A model generated the notes under the pieces. The model worked only from the letters and a program-made list of their open reading frames with translations, did no database searches and was not told the origin of the DNA. The position numbers and the translations under genes are program-made. 64,000 nt of DNA from Sphingobium sp. KCTC 72723. Lineage in GTDB: Bacteria > Pseudomonadota > Alphaproteobacteria > Sphingomonadales > Sphingomonadaceae. How positions within the stretch are numbered: position 1 is the first letter of the stretch; every line of letters starts with the position of its first letter. The stretch lies in contig NZ_CP060388.1 in the NCBI RefSeq assembly GCF_014280435.1, positions 1,488,001-1,552,000 of the forward strand. The letters are read 5' to 3'. Of the stretch, positions 41,176 to 48,836 are shown piece by piece.

Positions 41176-42702
41176 TCAGGCGGCGCGCAGTTCGCGCAGG
41201 ACGGTGCGGACCGTTTCCTGCAATTCTTCCGACCGGCTGGACAGCGGGCTGGCGGCGGAGTCGGTCTGGTCCATTGCGCCCTGCGCCTCCACCAGTGCGC
41301 CGCTCAACGCTTCGGCCTGGGCCGCCGCATTGGCGATGTGGCGGGCCATTTCCTCGGTCGCGGCGGCGATTTCGCTGGTTGCGCGAATCTGGTCCGCGAC
41401 TTCTTCGGCAATGGCGGTGGCGGAGCTGTCCATGGTTTCAGCGGAGCGCGCGGCAACGTCGATCGCGCCCGACACGCTGCGCGCGGCAAGGCGGATGTCC
41501 TCCAGATATTGGTCGATCTGGCGCGTGGCCTGAGCTGTCTGGGTCGCCAGGCTTTTCATTTCGGACGCGACCACCGCAAAGCCGCGCGCGTCGCCATGGG
41601 TGCGGGCCGCTTCGATGCCCGCGTTGAACGACAGGGTGCGGCTTTGCGCCGCGATTTCGGAAATCAGCGCGACGATGGTGCTGGCCGCATCGACGGTGGT
41701 GGCGAGCGCCGTCACTTCGGGCGTGAGCGCGCGCGTCGCTACTGCCCCCTGATGCGCGCTTTGACGGGTGCGACCCGCGCTGCTGCCGACCTGATTGATC
41801 GAGACGGCGAGCCGTTCGGTGTCCTGCGCCACGGCGCGCACGTCGCCTTCCGCCCTGGCATGGGCGGCGCGCAGGTCGGCGGAGCGGGCGGTGGTGCGAT
41901 CGAGCAGGTCGAACAGCCATTGTTTGCTGGTCGACAATTGGCGGGACAATTGGCCAAGATCACCGACGACGGCGCCAAGCCGTGCCTCCAGCGCGTCGGC
42001 GACGAGGCGGCGGCGGTCGGCCGCTTCCTCTGCCCGGCGCGCGGATTCTTCCACCATGCGCTGACGGTCGGCGGCGATTTGCGCCTTTTCCAGTTCGGCA
42101 AGCGCCGCTTCGGCCCGCGCCTTGGCATCGTCCGCCACGATGCGCAGCGCGTCGCTGCGGGATTTTTCGGCAGCCTGCGCGCGGATCATCTGGTCCAGGC
42201 GATCGACGATCCAGAGCAGCATCGCCGTCTGCAACACCACGACCAGCGCATGGAGCAGCACGCGCGGCAGGTCGGTGGGGCTGGAAAAGACCCAGGCGGG
42301 ATGGACATAGTTGAGAATGAGGTGATGCACCGCCGTGACGCCCGCCGCAGCGAGCAGCGCGCGCCGATCCAGCAGGGCCGTCAGCATCGCCAGCGCGGCG
42401 AAGAAGGTCATGTGCATGTCCATCTGCCACGGATGATCGCGCAGCAGGAACACATAGAGCGCGGGGAAAGTCATGGTCGTGACCGCCATCGCCATGCGCG
42501 CGGGGCCGCCGACGTCATGGCGCAGGACCGCAATCGTCGGCAACAGCGCCAATGCGGCAGCGGCCAGCGCCGCCAGCAGCGCGTCGGGCGATCCGGCCAG
42601 CGTCGCGACAAGGAACAGCGCGGGGACGTTCAGCCAGAACAGGCACATCAACATGCGCGCGCCGGACAGGCGGATCGCCCGCAGGGGATCGGTCGGGATC
42701 AT
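41176..42702 (-). CDS. Methyl-accepting chemotaxis-type receptor with multi-helix membrane domain
   Basis: 508 residues from the ATG at 42702; the frame is open further up but overlaps the preceding gene. Residues ~10-195 form about six membrane helices with short loops instead of the usual two-helix periplasmic sensor, similar to MASE-type integral membrane sensors. A coiled coil follows (~200-290), then the MCP signalling tip near residues 385-415 (VALISEIAAQSRTLSFNAGI, EAARTHGDARGFAVVASEMK). No HAMP domain is clear. The sequence SFNAGIEAARTHGDARGFA departs slightly from the usual [20 protein letters not shown]. It is coupled to a small upstream gene. Confidence 0.85.
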   Translation of the reverse strand: MIPTDPLRAIRLSGARMLMCLFWLNVPALFLVATLAGSPDALLAALAAAALALLPTIAVLRHDVGGPARMAMAVTTMTFPALYVFLLRDHPWQMDMHMTFFAALAMLTALLDRRALLAAAGVTAVHHLILNYVHPAWVFSSPTDLPRVLLHALVVVLQTAMLLWIVDRLDQMIRAQAAEKSRSDALRIVADDAKARAEAALAELEKAQIAADRQRMVEESARRAEEAADRRRLVADALEARLGAVVGDLGQLSRQLSTSKQWLFDLLDRTTARSADLRAAHARAEGDVRAVAQDTERLAVSINQVGSSAGRTRQSAHQGAVATRALTPEVTALATTVDAASTIVALISEIAAQSRTLSFNAGIEAARTHGDARGFAVVASEMKSLATQTAQATRQIDQYLEDIRLAARSVSGAIDVAARSAETMDSSATAIAEEVADQIRATSEIAAATEEMARHIANAAAQAEALSGALVEAQGAMDQTDSAASPLSSRSEELQETVRTVLRELRAA

Positions 42703-42704
42703 GC

Positions 42705-43025
42705 CTATGCTTTCTCCATGGGGCCGCAAAATCGTTCGGGCGCAGCGAGCGGGATGATGGCGTGAGGCAGCAGTGCAGCCGCCAGTCGGCGGCGGTCGCC
42801 GCGCACGATGAGCGCGCCATTGGCGGACCGTCCGACCGGGAAGGCACCGGCGGCGATCGCCATTGCCGCGACGCCATGGTGCCGATGGGGACCGAAAGGT
42901 TGCAGCAGCATCGTCCCGCGCGCAGGCGGCAGGACCGTCAAGATACCAAGCAGGCAGAATGCGCCGAGCAATTGCGCGGACGCAATCAGATAAGTCCCTT
43001 TCACCACCGACGCTGCTCCTTTCAT
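42705..43025 (-). CDS. Small exported or membrane protein upstream of chemotaxis receptor
   Basis: 106 residues ending two bases before the receptor start, so probably co-translated with it. It has one hydrophobic N-terminal segment (TYLIASAQLLGAFCLLGILTVL) that could be a signal anchor, then a His/Pro/Gly-rich soluble region (PFGPHRHHGVAAMAIAAGAF) that could bind a ligand or metal. A role as a periplasmic partner or ligand sensor for the receptor is speculative. No family recognised. The upstream region is AT-rich and likely carries the promoter of both genes. Confidence 0.6.
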   Translation of the reverse strand: MKGAASVVKGTYLIASAQLLGAFCLLGILTVLPPARGTMLLQPFGPHRHHGVAAMAIAAGAFPVGRSANGALIVRGDRRRLAAALLPHAIIPLAAPERFCGPMEKA

Positions 43026-43115
43026 CGAGCAATATGTCTGAAAGGGAAGCTGTCAGGAAAAACTTAAGAGGAAATTAGCTTTGATCCATATTGCATGTTT
43101 CTCTGGTGCAACGAC

Positions 43116-45029
43116 TTAACCGTGGAAATAATCATAGACTTGTTGCGCGACGGCGGTGGATACGCCGGGCGCCTTGGCGATATCTTCCAGAGCGGCGTCG
43201 CGGACCGCGCGGGCGGTGCCGAAGTGCATGAGCAGCGCTTTCTTGCGCGCGGGGCCGATGCCGGGGACTTCGTCCAGCGACGACACGGTGATGGCCTTGC
43301 TGCGTTTGGCACGGTGCGCGCCGATGGCGAAGCGGTGGGCTTCGTCGCGGAGGCGCTGGAGGTAGAAAAGGACTGGGTGGTTGAGCGGGAAGGTGATTTC
43401 GCGGCCATCCATCAGGTGGAATATCTCGCGGCCCTCCCGGCCATGATTTGGCCCCTTGGCCACGCCGATCATCGTGACGTCCTCTATGCCCATTTCCTCC
43501 AGCATAGTGCGGGCGGCCGATAGCTGGCCCTTGCCGCCGTCGATCAGGACGAGGTCGGGCCATTCGCCGCTGTCGCGATCGGGGTCTTCTTTCTGTGCGC
43601 GACCGAAGCGGCGTTCGAACATGTCGCGCATCATCGCGAAATCATCGTTCGAGATTTCGGGGTTCTTCATGTTGAACTTGCGATAGGCGTTCTTGCGAAA
43701 CCCCTCCGGCCCGGCGACGACCATGGCACCGAGCGCATGGGCGCCCTGAATATGGCTGTTGTCGTAGATTTCGATGCGGTCGGGCGCACCATCCAGCCCG
43801 AAGGCTTCGACCATTTCGTCGATGATCTTGCCCTGGCTGGTGGTTTCGGCGAGGCGGCGGTCGAGCGCTTCGACAGCGTTGCGCTGCGCCTGCTTGATGA
43901 GGCGGGTGCGGTCGCCGCGCTGGGGAATTTCGATCCGCACCTTTGCGCCGATCCGTTCGCTCAATGCCTGCGTCATCAGCTCACATTCGGCGGGCGCGCG
44001 GTCGGACAGGATCAGGCGCGGGGGCGGCACTTCCTCGTAAAATTGCGCCATGAAGCTGGCCAGCACCTCATCCTCCGCCACGTCGGCGGTGTGGACCGGG
44101 AAGAAGCTACGATGGCCCCAATTCTGCCCGCCGCGAATGAAGAAGGCCTGGATGCACATCGCGCCATTCTTCGCCGCCAGTGCGAAAATGTCGGCGTCGC
44201 CCAATCCTTCGGCATTGATCGCCTGCGAACCCTGAATGAAGGTCAGCGCTTTCAGCCGGTCGCGGATGACCGCCGCCTGTTCGAAATCGAGCGATTCAGC
44301 GGCCTGTTCCATTGCGGTGCCGAGCTTTTTCTGGACGGCGGTGGACTTGCCACCCAGGAAATCCTGCGCGTCACGGACCAGTTCGGCATAGCCGTCCGGG
44401 TCGATGCGGTCGACGCAGGGGGCCGAGCAGCGCTTGATTTGATAGAGCAGGCAGGGGCGCGAGCGGTTGGCAAAGAAACTGTCGGTGCAGGAGCGCAGCA
44501 GGAAGAGTTTTTGCAGCGCATTGATGGTGCGCGTGACCGATCCGGCGCTGGCGAAGGGACCATAATAGCGCCCCTTCGCCTTGCGCGCGCCGCGATGTTT
44601 CTGAACGCGGGGGAAGGCGTGATCTTCCCGCAACAGGATGAAGGGGAAGCTTTTGTCGTCGCGCAGCAGGACGTTGTACGGCGGGCGATAGCGCTTGATC
44701 AGTTGCGCTTCCAGCAGCAGCGCTTCGGCTTCGCTGTTGGTGGTGACGATGGTCATGCTGCGCGTCTGAGCGACCATGCGTTGCAGGCGGCGGGGGAGCC
44801 GGTCGACCTGCGTGTAATTGGCGACGCGGTTCTTGAGCGCGCGCGCCTTTCCCACATAGAGAACGTCGCCGCGCGCGTCGTGCATCCGGTAGACGCCGGG
44901 CCGGATGGGCAGCGTCTGAAGCGTGGTGCGGATCGCTTCCACCCCCATGTCGATGTCCGGCTGGCTGCCGGTGACGGTGAAGCTGGCTTTGTCTTCGTTG
45001 AAGCGATCGGGGGATTGGGGGCCGGACAT
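43116..45029 (-). CDS. uvrC: Excinuclease ABC subunit C
   Basis: 637 residues from the ATG at 45029 (MSGPQSPDRFNEDKASFTVT); a longer frame adds a non-conserved leader. UvrC makes both incisions in UvrABC nucleotide excision repair. The GIY-YIG nuclease is at the N terminus (LPIRPGVYRMHDARGDVLYV, then GKARALKNRVANY), followed by the Cys-containing region (CLLYQIKRCSAPCV), a UVR motif, the RNase H-like nuclease (AHALGAMVVAGPEG; DLVLIDGGKGQL) and a C-terminal HhH domain (VPGIGPARKKALLMHFG). All key segments are present and length is normal. Confidence 0.95.
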   Translation of the reverse strand: MSGPQSPDRFNEDKASFTVTGSQPDIDMGVEAIRTTLQTLPIRPGVYRMHDARGDVLYVGKARALKNRVANYTQVDRLPRRLQRMVAQTRSMTIVTTNSEAEALLLEAQLIKRYRPPYNVLLRDDKSFPFILLREDHAFPRVQKHRGARKAKGRYYGPFASAGSVTRTINALQKLFLLRSCTDSFFANRSRPCLLYQIKRCSAPCVDRIDPDGYAELVRDAQDFLGGKSTAVQKKLGTAMEQAAESLDFEQAAVIRDRLKALTFIQGSQAINAEGLGDADIFALAAKNGAMCIQAFFIRGGQNWGHRSFFPVHTADVAEDEVLASFMAQFYEEVPPPRLILSDRAPAECELMTQALSERIGAKVRIEIPQRGDRTRLIKQAQRNAVEALDRRLAETTSQGKIIDEMVEAFGLDGAPDRIEIYDNSHIQGAHALGAMVVAGPEGFRKNAYRKFNMKNPEISNDDFAMMRDMFERRFGRAQKEDPDRDSGEWPDLVLIDGGKGQLSAARTMLEEMGIEDVTMIGVAKGPNHGREGREIFHLMDGREITFPLNHPVLFYLQRLRDEAHRFAIGAHRAKRSKAITVSSLDEVPGIGPARKKALLMHFGTARAVRDAALEDIAKAPGVSTAVAQQVYDYFHG

Positions 45030-45153
45030 GGGGGAGAGATAGCGTGCCGGGCGGGGAGCGCAATGGGGCGTGTGGGGCGCGGAATGACTGTATTGGGAAA
45101 TCCTCCCCTGCAAGGCCAGTGTTATCGCATATGGCCTTTCGTTATCCCTACAA

Positions 45154-45243
45154 CGTCATCCTGAATTTATTTCAGGATCCATCATGCCCCAAAAGCCGCC
45201 GTTCGTGACGAGAAATGGATGCTGAAACGAGTTCAGCATGACG
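45154..45243. repeat. Paired REP-like palindromes between uvrC and atpF
   Basis: CGTCATCCTGAA (45154-45165) pairs with TTCAGGAT (45171-45178), and ATGCTGAA (45219-45226) pairs with TTCAGCATGACG (45232-45243). The outer arms also form an imperfect inverted repeat with each other. This double-palindrome layout is typical of sphingomonad REP/BIME-like elements. The wider 45030-45405 stretch holds no gene. Confidence 0.65.
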
Positions 45244-45405
45244 ATTAAACGTAAGACTTGTTCATATGTGATAGTCCTGCCTGCAAGAGGGGGGATAGCC
45301 GCAGGCCAGGCCGGGAGTGTCGCGCTATCGAGAGGGTGACACCCCTCCGTCAACGCTTCGCGTCGCCATTTCCCCTTGCAGGGGAGGATTTTCGTGCCGC
45401 CAACG

Positions 45406-45438
45406 AAAAAGGGCCGGGATTGCGCCCGGCCCTTTTTT
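45406..45438 (-). terminator. Bidirectional-type terminator after the F0 genes
   Basis: An 8-bp GC stem (GGGCCGGG and complement) with a 6-base loop, flanked by A5 on one side and T6 on the other, so it can act on either strand. It lies 23 bases after the stop of atpF and should end the F0 transcript on the minus strand. Confidence 0.85.
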
Positions 45439-45460
45439 CATTGTCTCTGGCGCGGTGCGA

Positions 45461-46075
45461 TCAGTTGATCGTACCCAGACGGCCGATCGCGCCATCGACC
45501 AGTGCCTTGTCCGCCTTCGCATCATGGCCCTGCGCGATCAGGACCGTAGCGGCCGTGGTTGCGGCGTTGACGGCGCGGGTGCGGATGGCGGCGACGGCGG
45601 TGCGTTCGGCAGCGCCGATCTTGTCCTCGGCCATTTTCTGGCGGCGGACGATCAGAGCTTCGGCGTTCACCTTTGCGTCGGCGATCAGCGTTTCGGCTTC
45701 ATGCTCGGCGGACTTGCGCATGGCGTCGGCTTCACCGACCGCAGCGGCCAGTGTCGCTTCATATTCCGCCTTGAGCGCGTCGGCTTCGGCACGGAGCCGC
45801 GAGGCTTCGGCCAGTTGTTCGCGGATCTGCGCGATCCGGCCGTCCAGTACGCCGCCGATCAGGGCAGGCACTTTCTTGAACAGCAGGATGCCGATGAACA
45901 CGGCCATGGCCAGGCTGACCCAGGCCGTGGCGTCCATGCCGACAGCTTGTGGGTCGGTATGCGGGGCCACGCCTTCATGCGCGACGGCGCCGACCGGCTC
46001 CAGCCCTTCGGCATGGATCGCCTGATCGAGCGTCGGGGGCGTTTCCGCCGAATGCTGTGCTGCTGCCTCAGCCAT
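45461..46075 (-). CDS. atpF: ATP synthase F0 subunit b
   Basis: 204 residues. One membrane helix near residues 50-70 (WVSLAMAVFIGILLFKKVPA) follows an unusually long, acidic/His-containing N-terminal leader of ~48 residues. A long charged helix follows (IREQLAEASRLRAEADALKA), the peripheral stalk. Subunits b and b' form a heterodimer in many alphaproteobacteria. The start overlaps the stop of the b' gene by 8 bases. It is the last gene of the F0 set; the F1 genes are not in this window. Confidence 0.92.
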   Translation of the reverse strand: MAEAAAQHSAETPPTLDQAIHAEGLEPVGAVAHEGVAPHTDPQAVGMDATAWVSLAMAVFIGILLFKKVPALIGGVLDGRIAQIREQLAEASRLRAEADALKAEYEATLAAAVGEADAMRKSAEHEAETLIADAKVNAEALIVRRQKMAEDKIGAAERTAVAAIRTRAVNAATTAATVLIAQGHDAKADKALVDGAIGRLGTIN

Positions 46076-46562
46076 GGGCCAGTGCTGCCTTTACTGCGTT
46101 GCGGGCCGCATCGTCCGACGCTTCCACGCCGGAAATACGCGCCACCATGTCGCGCGCCGCGTCGGCGGCAACGGTTTCGATTTCTGCCAGAGCCGCGTCG
46201 GACGCGGCCTTGATACGGGCTTCGGCTTCGGCGATTTTGGCCGCGACCTGCGCATCGGCGATGGCGAGTTGCGCTTCGGATGCCTTGGCAGCGTCGCTCT
46301 TGGCTTTCGCCAGCGTCGCCTGGGCAGCGGTGCGGCTGGCCGTGTCGCGGACCCGATAGTCGGCCTCCGCTTCGTCGGCGCGGGCGAAAGCTGCCTTGGC
46401 AGCGTCCAGATCACCGGTGATCTTCGCGTCGCGCGCGTCCGCCGTGCCTTGAACCTTTGGCACCATGCCGAGGCCGATGACAAAGAAGACGAAGCCGAAG
46501 GTCAGCAGCAGCCAGAAAATCTGGCTGGAGTAGGTTTCGGCAATTTGCGCGATTTGAGGCAT
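46068..46562 (-). CDS. ATP synthase F0 subunit b'
   Basis: 164 residues. A membrane helix at the N terminus (IFWLLLTFGFVFFVIGLGMV) is followed directly by a long amphipathic helix with many Ala/Lys/Glu. It is the b' partner of subunit b in the peripheral stalk linking F0 to F1. The gene order c-b'-b and the overlap with atpF are usual for alphaproteobacteria. Distinguishing b' from b is by order and by the lack of a long leader. Length is normal. Confidence 0.88.
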   Translation of the reverse strand: MPQIAQIAETYSSQIFWLLLTFGFVFFVIGLGMVPKVQGTADARDAKITGDLDAAKAAFARADEAEADYRVRDTASRTAAQATLAKAKSDAAKASEAQLAIADAQVAAKIAEAEARIKAASDAALAEIETVAADAARDMVARISGVEASDDAARNAVKAALAHG

Positions 46563-46642
46563 ATCTATCCGTCCGATCAGGGCGCTGTCATGGGAGGAGA
46601 GCGGGCGGGACGACCATCGGCCGCCCTGCCCGCTCCACTAAA

Positions 46643-46870
46643 TCAGGCCACGAACACCAGGATCATGGCGATAACGAACGCCAGCAGACCCAGAAGTTCC
46701 GCCGCAGCGAAACCGATGAACAGACGACCCTGCTGGCCATCAGCGGCACCCGGATTGCGCAGCGCGCCTTCGAGGAACGCGCTGAACACGTTGCCCACAC
46801 CCAGGGCAGCGATGCCCGCACCGATGGCGGCCAGGCCAGCACCGAGCAGCTTTGCGGCTTCTGCGTCCAT
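46643..46870 (-). CDS. atpE: ATP synthase F0 subunit c
   Basis: 75 residues, two membrane helices joined by a polar loop (LRNPGAADGQQGRL). The proton-binding carboxylate is Glu58 in FIGFAAAELLGLLAF; Glu here instead of Asp is usual outside enterics. The first helix has the tight-packing GxGxG-type pattern AGLAAIGAGIAALGVG. No sodium-binding residues (Gln/Ser pair) are evident, so H+ coupling is expected. AAGGAG lies before the ATG. Located between atpB and b' as expected. Confidence 0.96.
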   Translation of the reverse strand: MDAEAAKLLGAGLAAIGAGIAALGVGNVFSAFLEGALRNPGAADGQQGRLFIGFAAAELLGLLAFVIAMILVFVA

Positions 46871-46923
46871 GTCGTAAACTCCTTCGTTAGAATAATGATA
46901 ATGTTGACGAACTCAGGTAAAAC

Positions 46924-47709
46924 TCAGTGCAGGTTTTCGGCATCGTTGAGATAGACCGAAGTCAGCAGCGCGAACACATAAGCCTGGATGACCGCGACCA
47001 GCATTTCCAGCGCGCTGATGCCGATCATCAGAATGAAGCTGGCGGTGCCGACGGTCAGGCCCAGAGCGGGCGAAGCGTTAGCGCTGTTGATGACGAAGCC
47101 CGCAAGCACCTTCAAGAGGACGTGTCCGGCGGTCATGGCGACGAACAATCGCAGACCCAGGCTGAACGGACGCACCATGAAGGAGACGAGTTCGATGAAG
47201 AAAAGCGGCACCACCATCGCGACGGGCGTGCCGTGCGGGATGAAGAGCGAGAAGAAGTGGAAGCCATGCTTGGCGAAACCGACGATCAGGACGATCGAGA
47301 AGCTCATGATCGCCAGCACGCCAGTGGCCGTGAAATGGCTGGTGAAGGTGAAAGGGTGAAGCCCGACCAGACCCAGCGGCAGCAGGCCCAGAAGGTTGGC
47401 CAGCAGGATGAACATGAACAGCGAAAAGACGTAGGGGATGTACTTCTTGCCACCCTCACCCACGTTGGAGATCAGCAGATTCTTGATGAAGCCGGTGAAA
47501 TATTCCACCGCCATCTGCCAGCGACCGGGGACCAGTTCGCGCTTCATGCCGCCGATCACGAAGATCCACAGCACGACGGCGGCCAGCACCATATAGAGCG
47601 CGCTGTTGGTGAAGGCGATGTTGAAACCGCCAATCGACAGATGATCCGTACCGAACAGAGGTTCGATCGCAAACTGGTGCATCGGATCGATTTTGCCGGA
47701 TTCTGCCAC
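46924..47709 (-). CDS. atpB: ATP synthase F0 subunit a
   Basis: 261 residues, five to six membrane helices. The essential Arg is in the conserved segment RPFSLGLRLFVAMTAGHVLL, which faces the c-ring Glu58 during proton transfer. Gly-rich C-terminal helices and Gln of IQAYVFALLTSVYL are conserved too. It starts MAESGKIDPMHQFAIEPLFG. It lies 46 bases downstream of the atpI stop and 53 bases before atpE. Length and motif set are typical. Confidence 0.95.
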   Translation of the reverse strand: MAESGKIDPMHQFAIEPLFGTDHLSIGGFNIAFTNSALYMVLAAVVLWIFVIGGMKRELVPGRWQMAVEYFTGFIKNLLISNVGEGGKKYIPYVFSLFMFILLANLLGLLPLGLVGLHPFTFTSHFTATGVLAIMSFSIVLIVGFAKHGFHFFSLFIPHGTPVAMVVPLFFIELVSFMVRPFSLGLRLFVAMTAGHVLLKVLAGFVINSANASPALGLTVGTASFILMIGISALEMLVAVIQAYVFALLTSVYLNDAENLH

Positions 47710-47755
47710 GCTGGACCCCTGTAACGTCTTTAATCGGACTAAGATAAAAGCGCCC

Positions 47756-48079
47756 CTATTGTGGAGGACGCTTCGTCGTCGTCAATCTGATGATGTTCCT
47801 GAACGCCGCCACGATACCAAGACCGAGGAACATAAGCAGGAGCCATGGGGATGTGCCAAGCAGCCGGTCAAGAACCCAGCCGATCAACGCACCACCGACA
47901 AGACCGCCGATCAGTTCCGCAAGAACCCTGTTGCCGAGGCGAGACCCATCGTCCGCCGCTTGCTCAGTAGCCCCCTGCCTGACCTTTTCGACATGTTCGG
48001 CGCGCGCGATCCGCTCCTCAAGAGACGTGATGCGCGCGTCCTCCCCCGCCGGGTCCTGTCCGGGTCCATCCGCAACCAT
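47756..48079 (-). CDS. atpI: ATP synthase accessory protein AtpI
   Basis: 107 residues from the ATG at 48079, chosen because GGAGG lies 6 bases upstream; two in-frame upstream starts are possible. It has an acidic helical N terminus (EERIARAEHVEKVRQG) and two membrane helices (IGGLVGGALIGWVLDRLLGT; WLLLMFLGLGIVAAFRNIIR), the AtpI/AtpZ-like layout. AtpI is thought to help c-ring assembly or ion supply to the synthase. It is the first gene of the F0 cluster, whose promoter should lie in the 170 bases upstream. Confidence 0.85.
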   Translation of the reverse strand: MVADGPGQDPAGEDARITSLEERIARAEHVEKVRQGATEQAADDGSRLGNRVLAELIGGLVGGALIGWVLDRLLGTSPWLLLMFLGLGIVAAFRNIIRLTTTKRPPQ

Positions 48080-48249
48080 GTTCATCCTCCATCCGGGTTT
48101 GACCCCATATGGCAGGCGGCATGGCGCTTGCGGCTGCACCCGTCAAGGCGCGGCCCGTTTAGAAAGGGGATTGCCGATAGTCAACCATGGTTGGGGCATA
48201 AGAATAGCCCCCCGGACGAAGGAACGAGAAAAGTCCGCCAGAAGGTAAT

Positions 48250-48651
48250 TCAGCCAGCGTTCGCACAATAGGATGGCAGGGCGATGGCGTCGCCGCCCTT
48301 TGTCTGCCACGCGCCTGCGCCGATGCGATAGGCCTGACCCGGCTTTACCCGGCTGCTGAGCGTCTGGCACCCGGTGGCGGCGGCGACATCCTGCACCGTG
48401 ACGCCGCGCTGGCTGGCAAGGTTGGTATAGGCGGCGCGGCGTTTGATGTTGATCGATTCGACTTCGGAACGCACGTCGGCGCTTACCGTCCCGGCGATGC
48501 CGAGATAGCCATCGGCCTGTTCGCCCACCGTCCCGGCCGCCATGGCGGCAGCGACGGGGCCGGTCTGCGCGCGCGCAGGCGCTGTCATGGCAAATCCGGT
48601 GGCCAGCGCGACGACGGCACCGGCGGCGAACAGGATCATCTTGCGTGTCAT
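48250..48651 (-). CDS. ydbL: YdbL-like periplasmic protein (DUF1318)
   Basis: 133 residues. A signal peptide (MILFAAGAVVALATGFAMTA, cleaved after ARA) is followed by a DUF1318 domain (GYLGIAGTVSADVRSEVESI, then INIKRRAAYTNLASQRGVTV and GCQTLSSRVKPGQAY). In E. coli YdbL works with the YdbH/YnbE pair in lipid transport between membranes. The start overlaps the ynbE stop (ATGA at 48648-48651). The three-gene order matches the enteric ydbH-ynbE-ydbL operon, which supports the call strongly. Confidence 0.85.
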   Translation of the reverse strand: MTRKMILFAAGAVVALATGFAMTAPARAQTGPVAAAMAAGTVGEQADGYLGIAGTVSADVRSEVESINIKRRAAYTNLASQRGVTVQDVAAATGCQTLSSRVKPGQAYRIGAGAWQTKGGDAIALPSYCANAG

Positions 48652-48836
48652 TGCGGGAACAACTCCGGGTTATTCTGAATAAGATCCTGCGCGTCGCGTT
48701 GCAGGCGCACGACCACTTCCTGCTGCACCTTGACGTTCAGGTTGATTTCGATCGGCCGGTCGGGCGCCTTCACCTGGATACAGCCACCCAGTGCGAAGAG
48801 GCTGAGGCCTGCGATGAGGATCGGTCTTTTTGTCAT
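48648..48836 (-). CDS. ynbE: YnbE-like outer membrane lipoprotein
   Basis: 62 residues from the ATG at 48836, which overlaps the ydbH stop. A lipobox (SLFALGGC) follows a short signal segment; the mature part of about 44 residues contains IEINLNVKVQQEVVVRLQRD, a strand-rich segment that could extend the YdbH beta groove. In E. coli YnbE is the outer-membrane partner of YdbH. It is embedded between ydbH and ydbL with ATGA overlaps on both sides. Confidence 0.85.
   Translation of the reverse strand: MTKRPILIAGLSLFALGGCIQVKAPDRPIEINLNVKVQQEVVVRLQRDAQDLIQNNPELFPQ

Noticed and set aside
43737..45164. A 475-codon plus-strand frame opposite uvrC
   Set aside because: UvrC motifs are complete on the minus strand; the opposite frame is a shadow.
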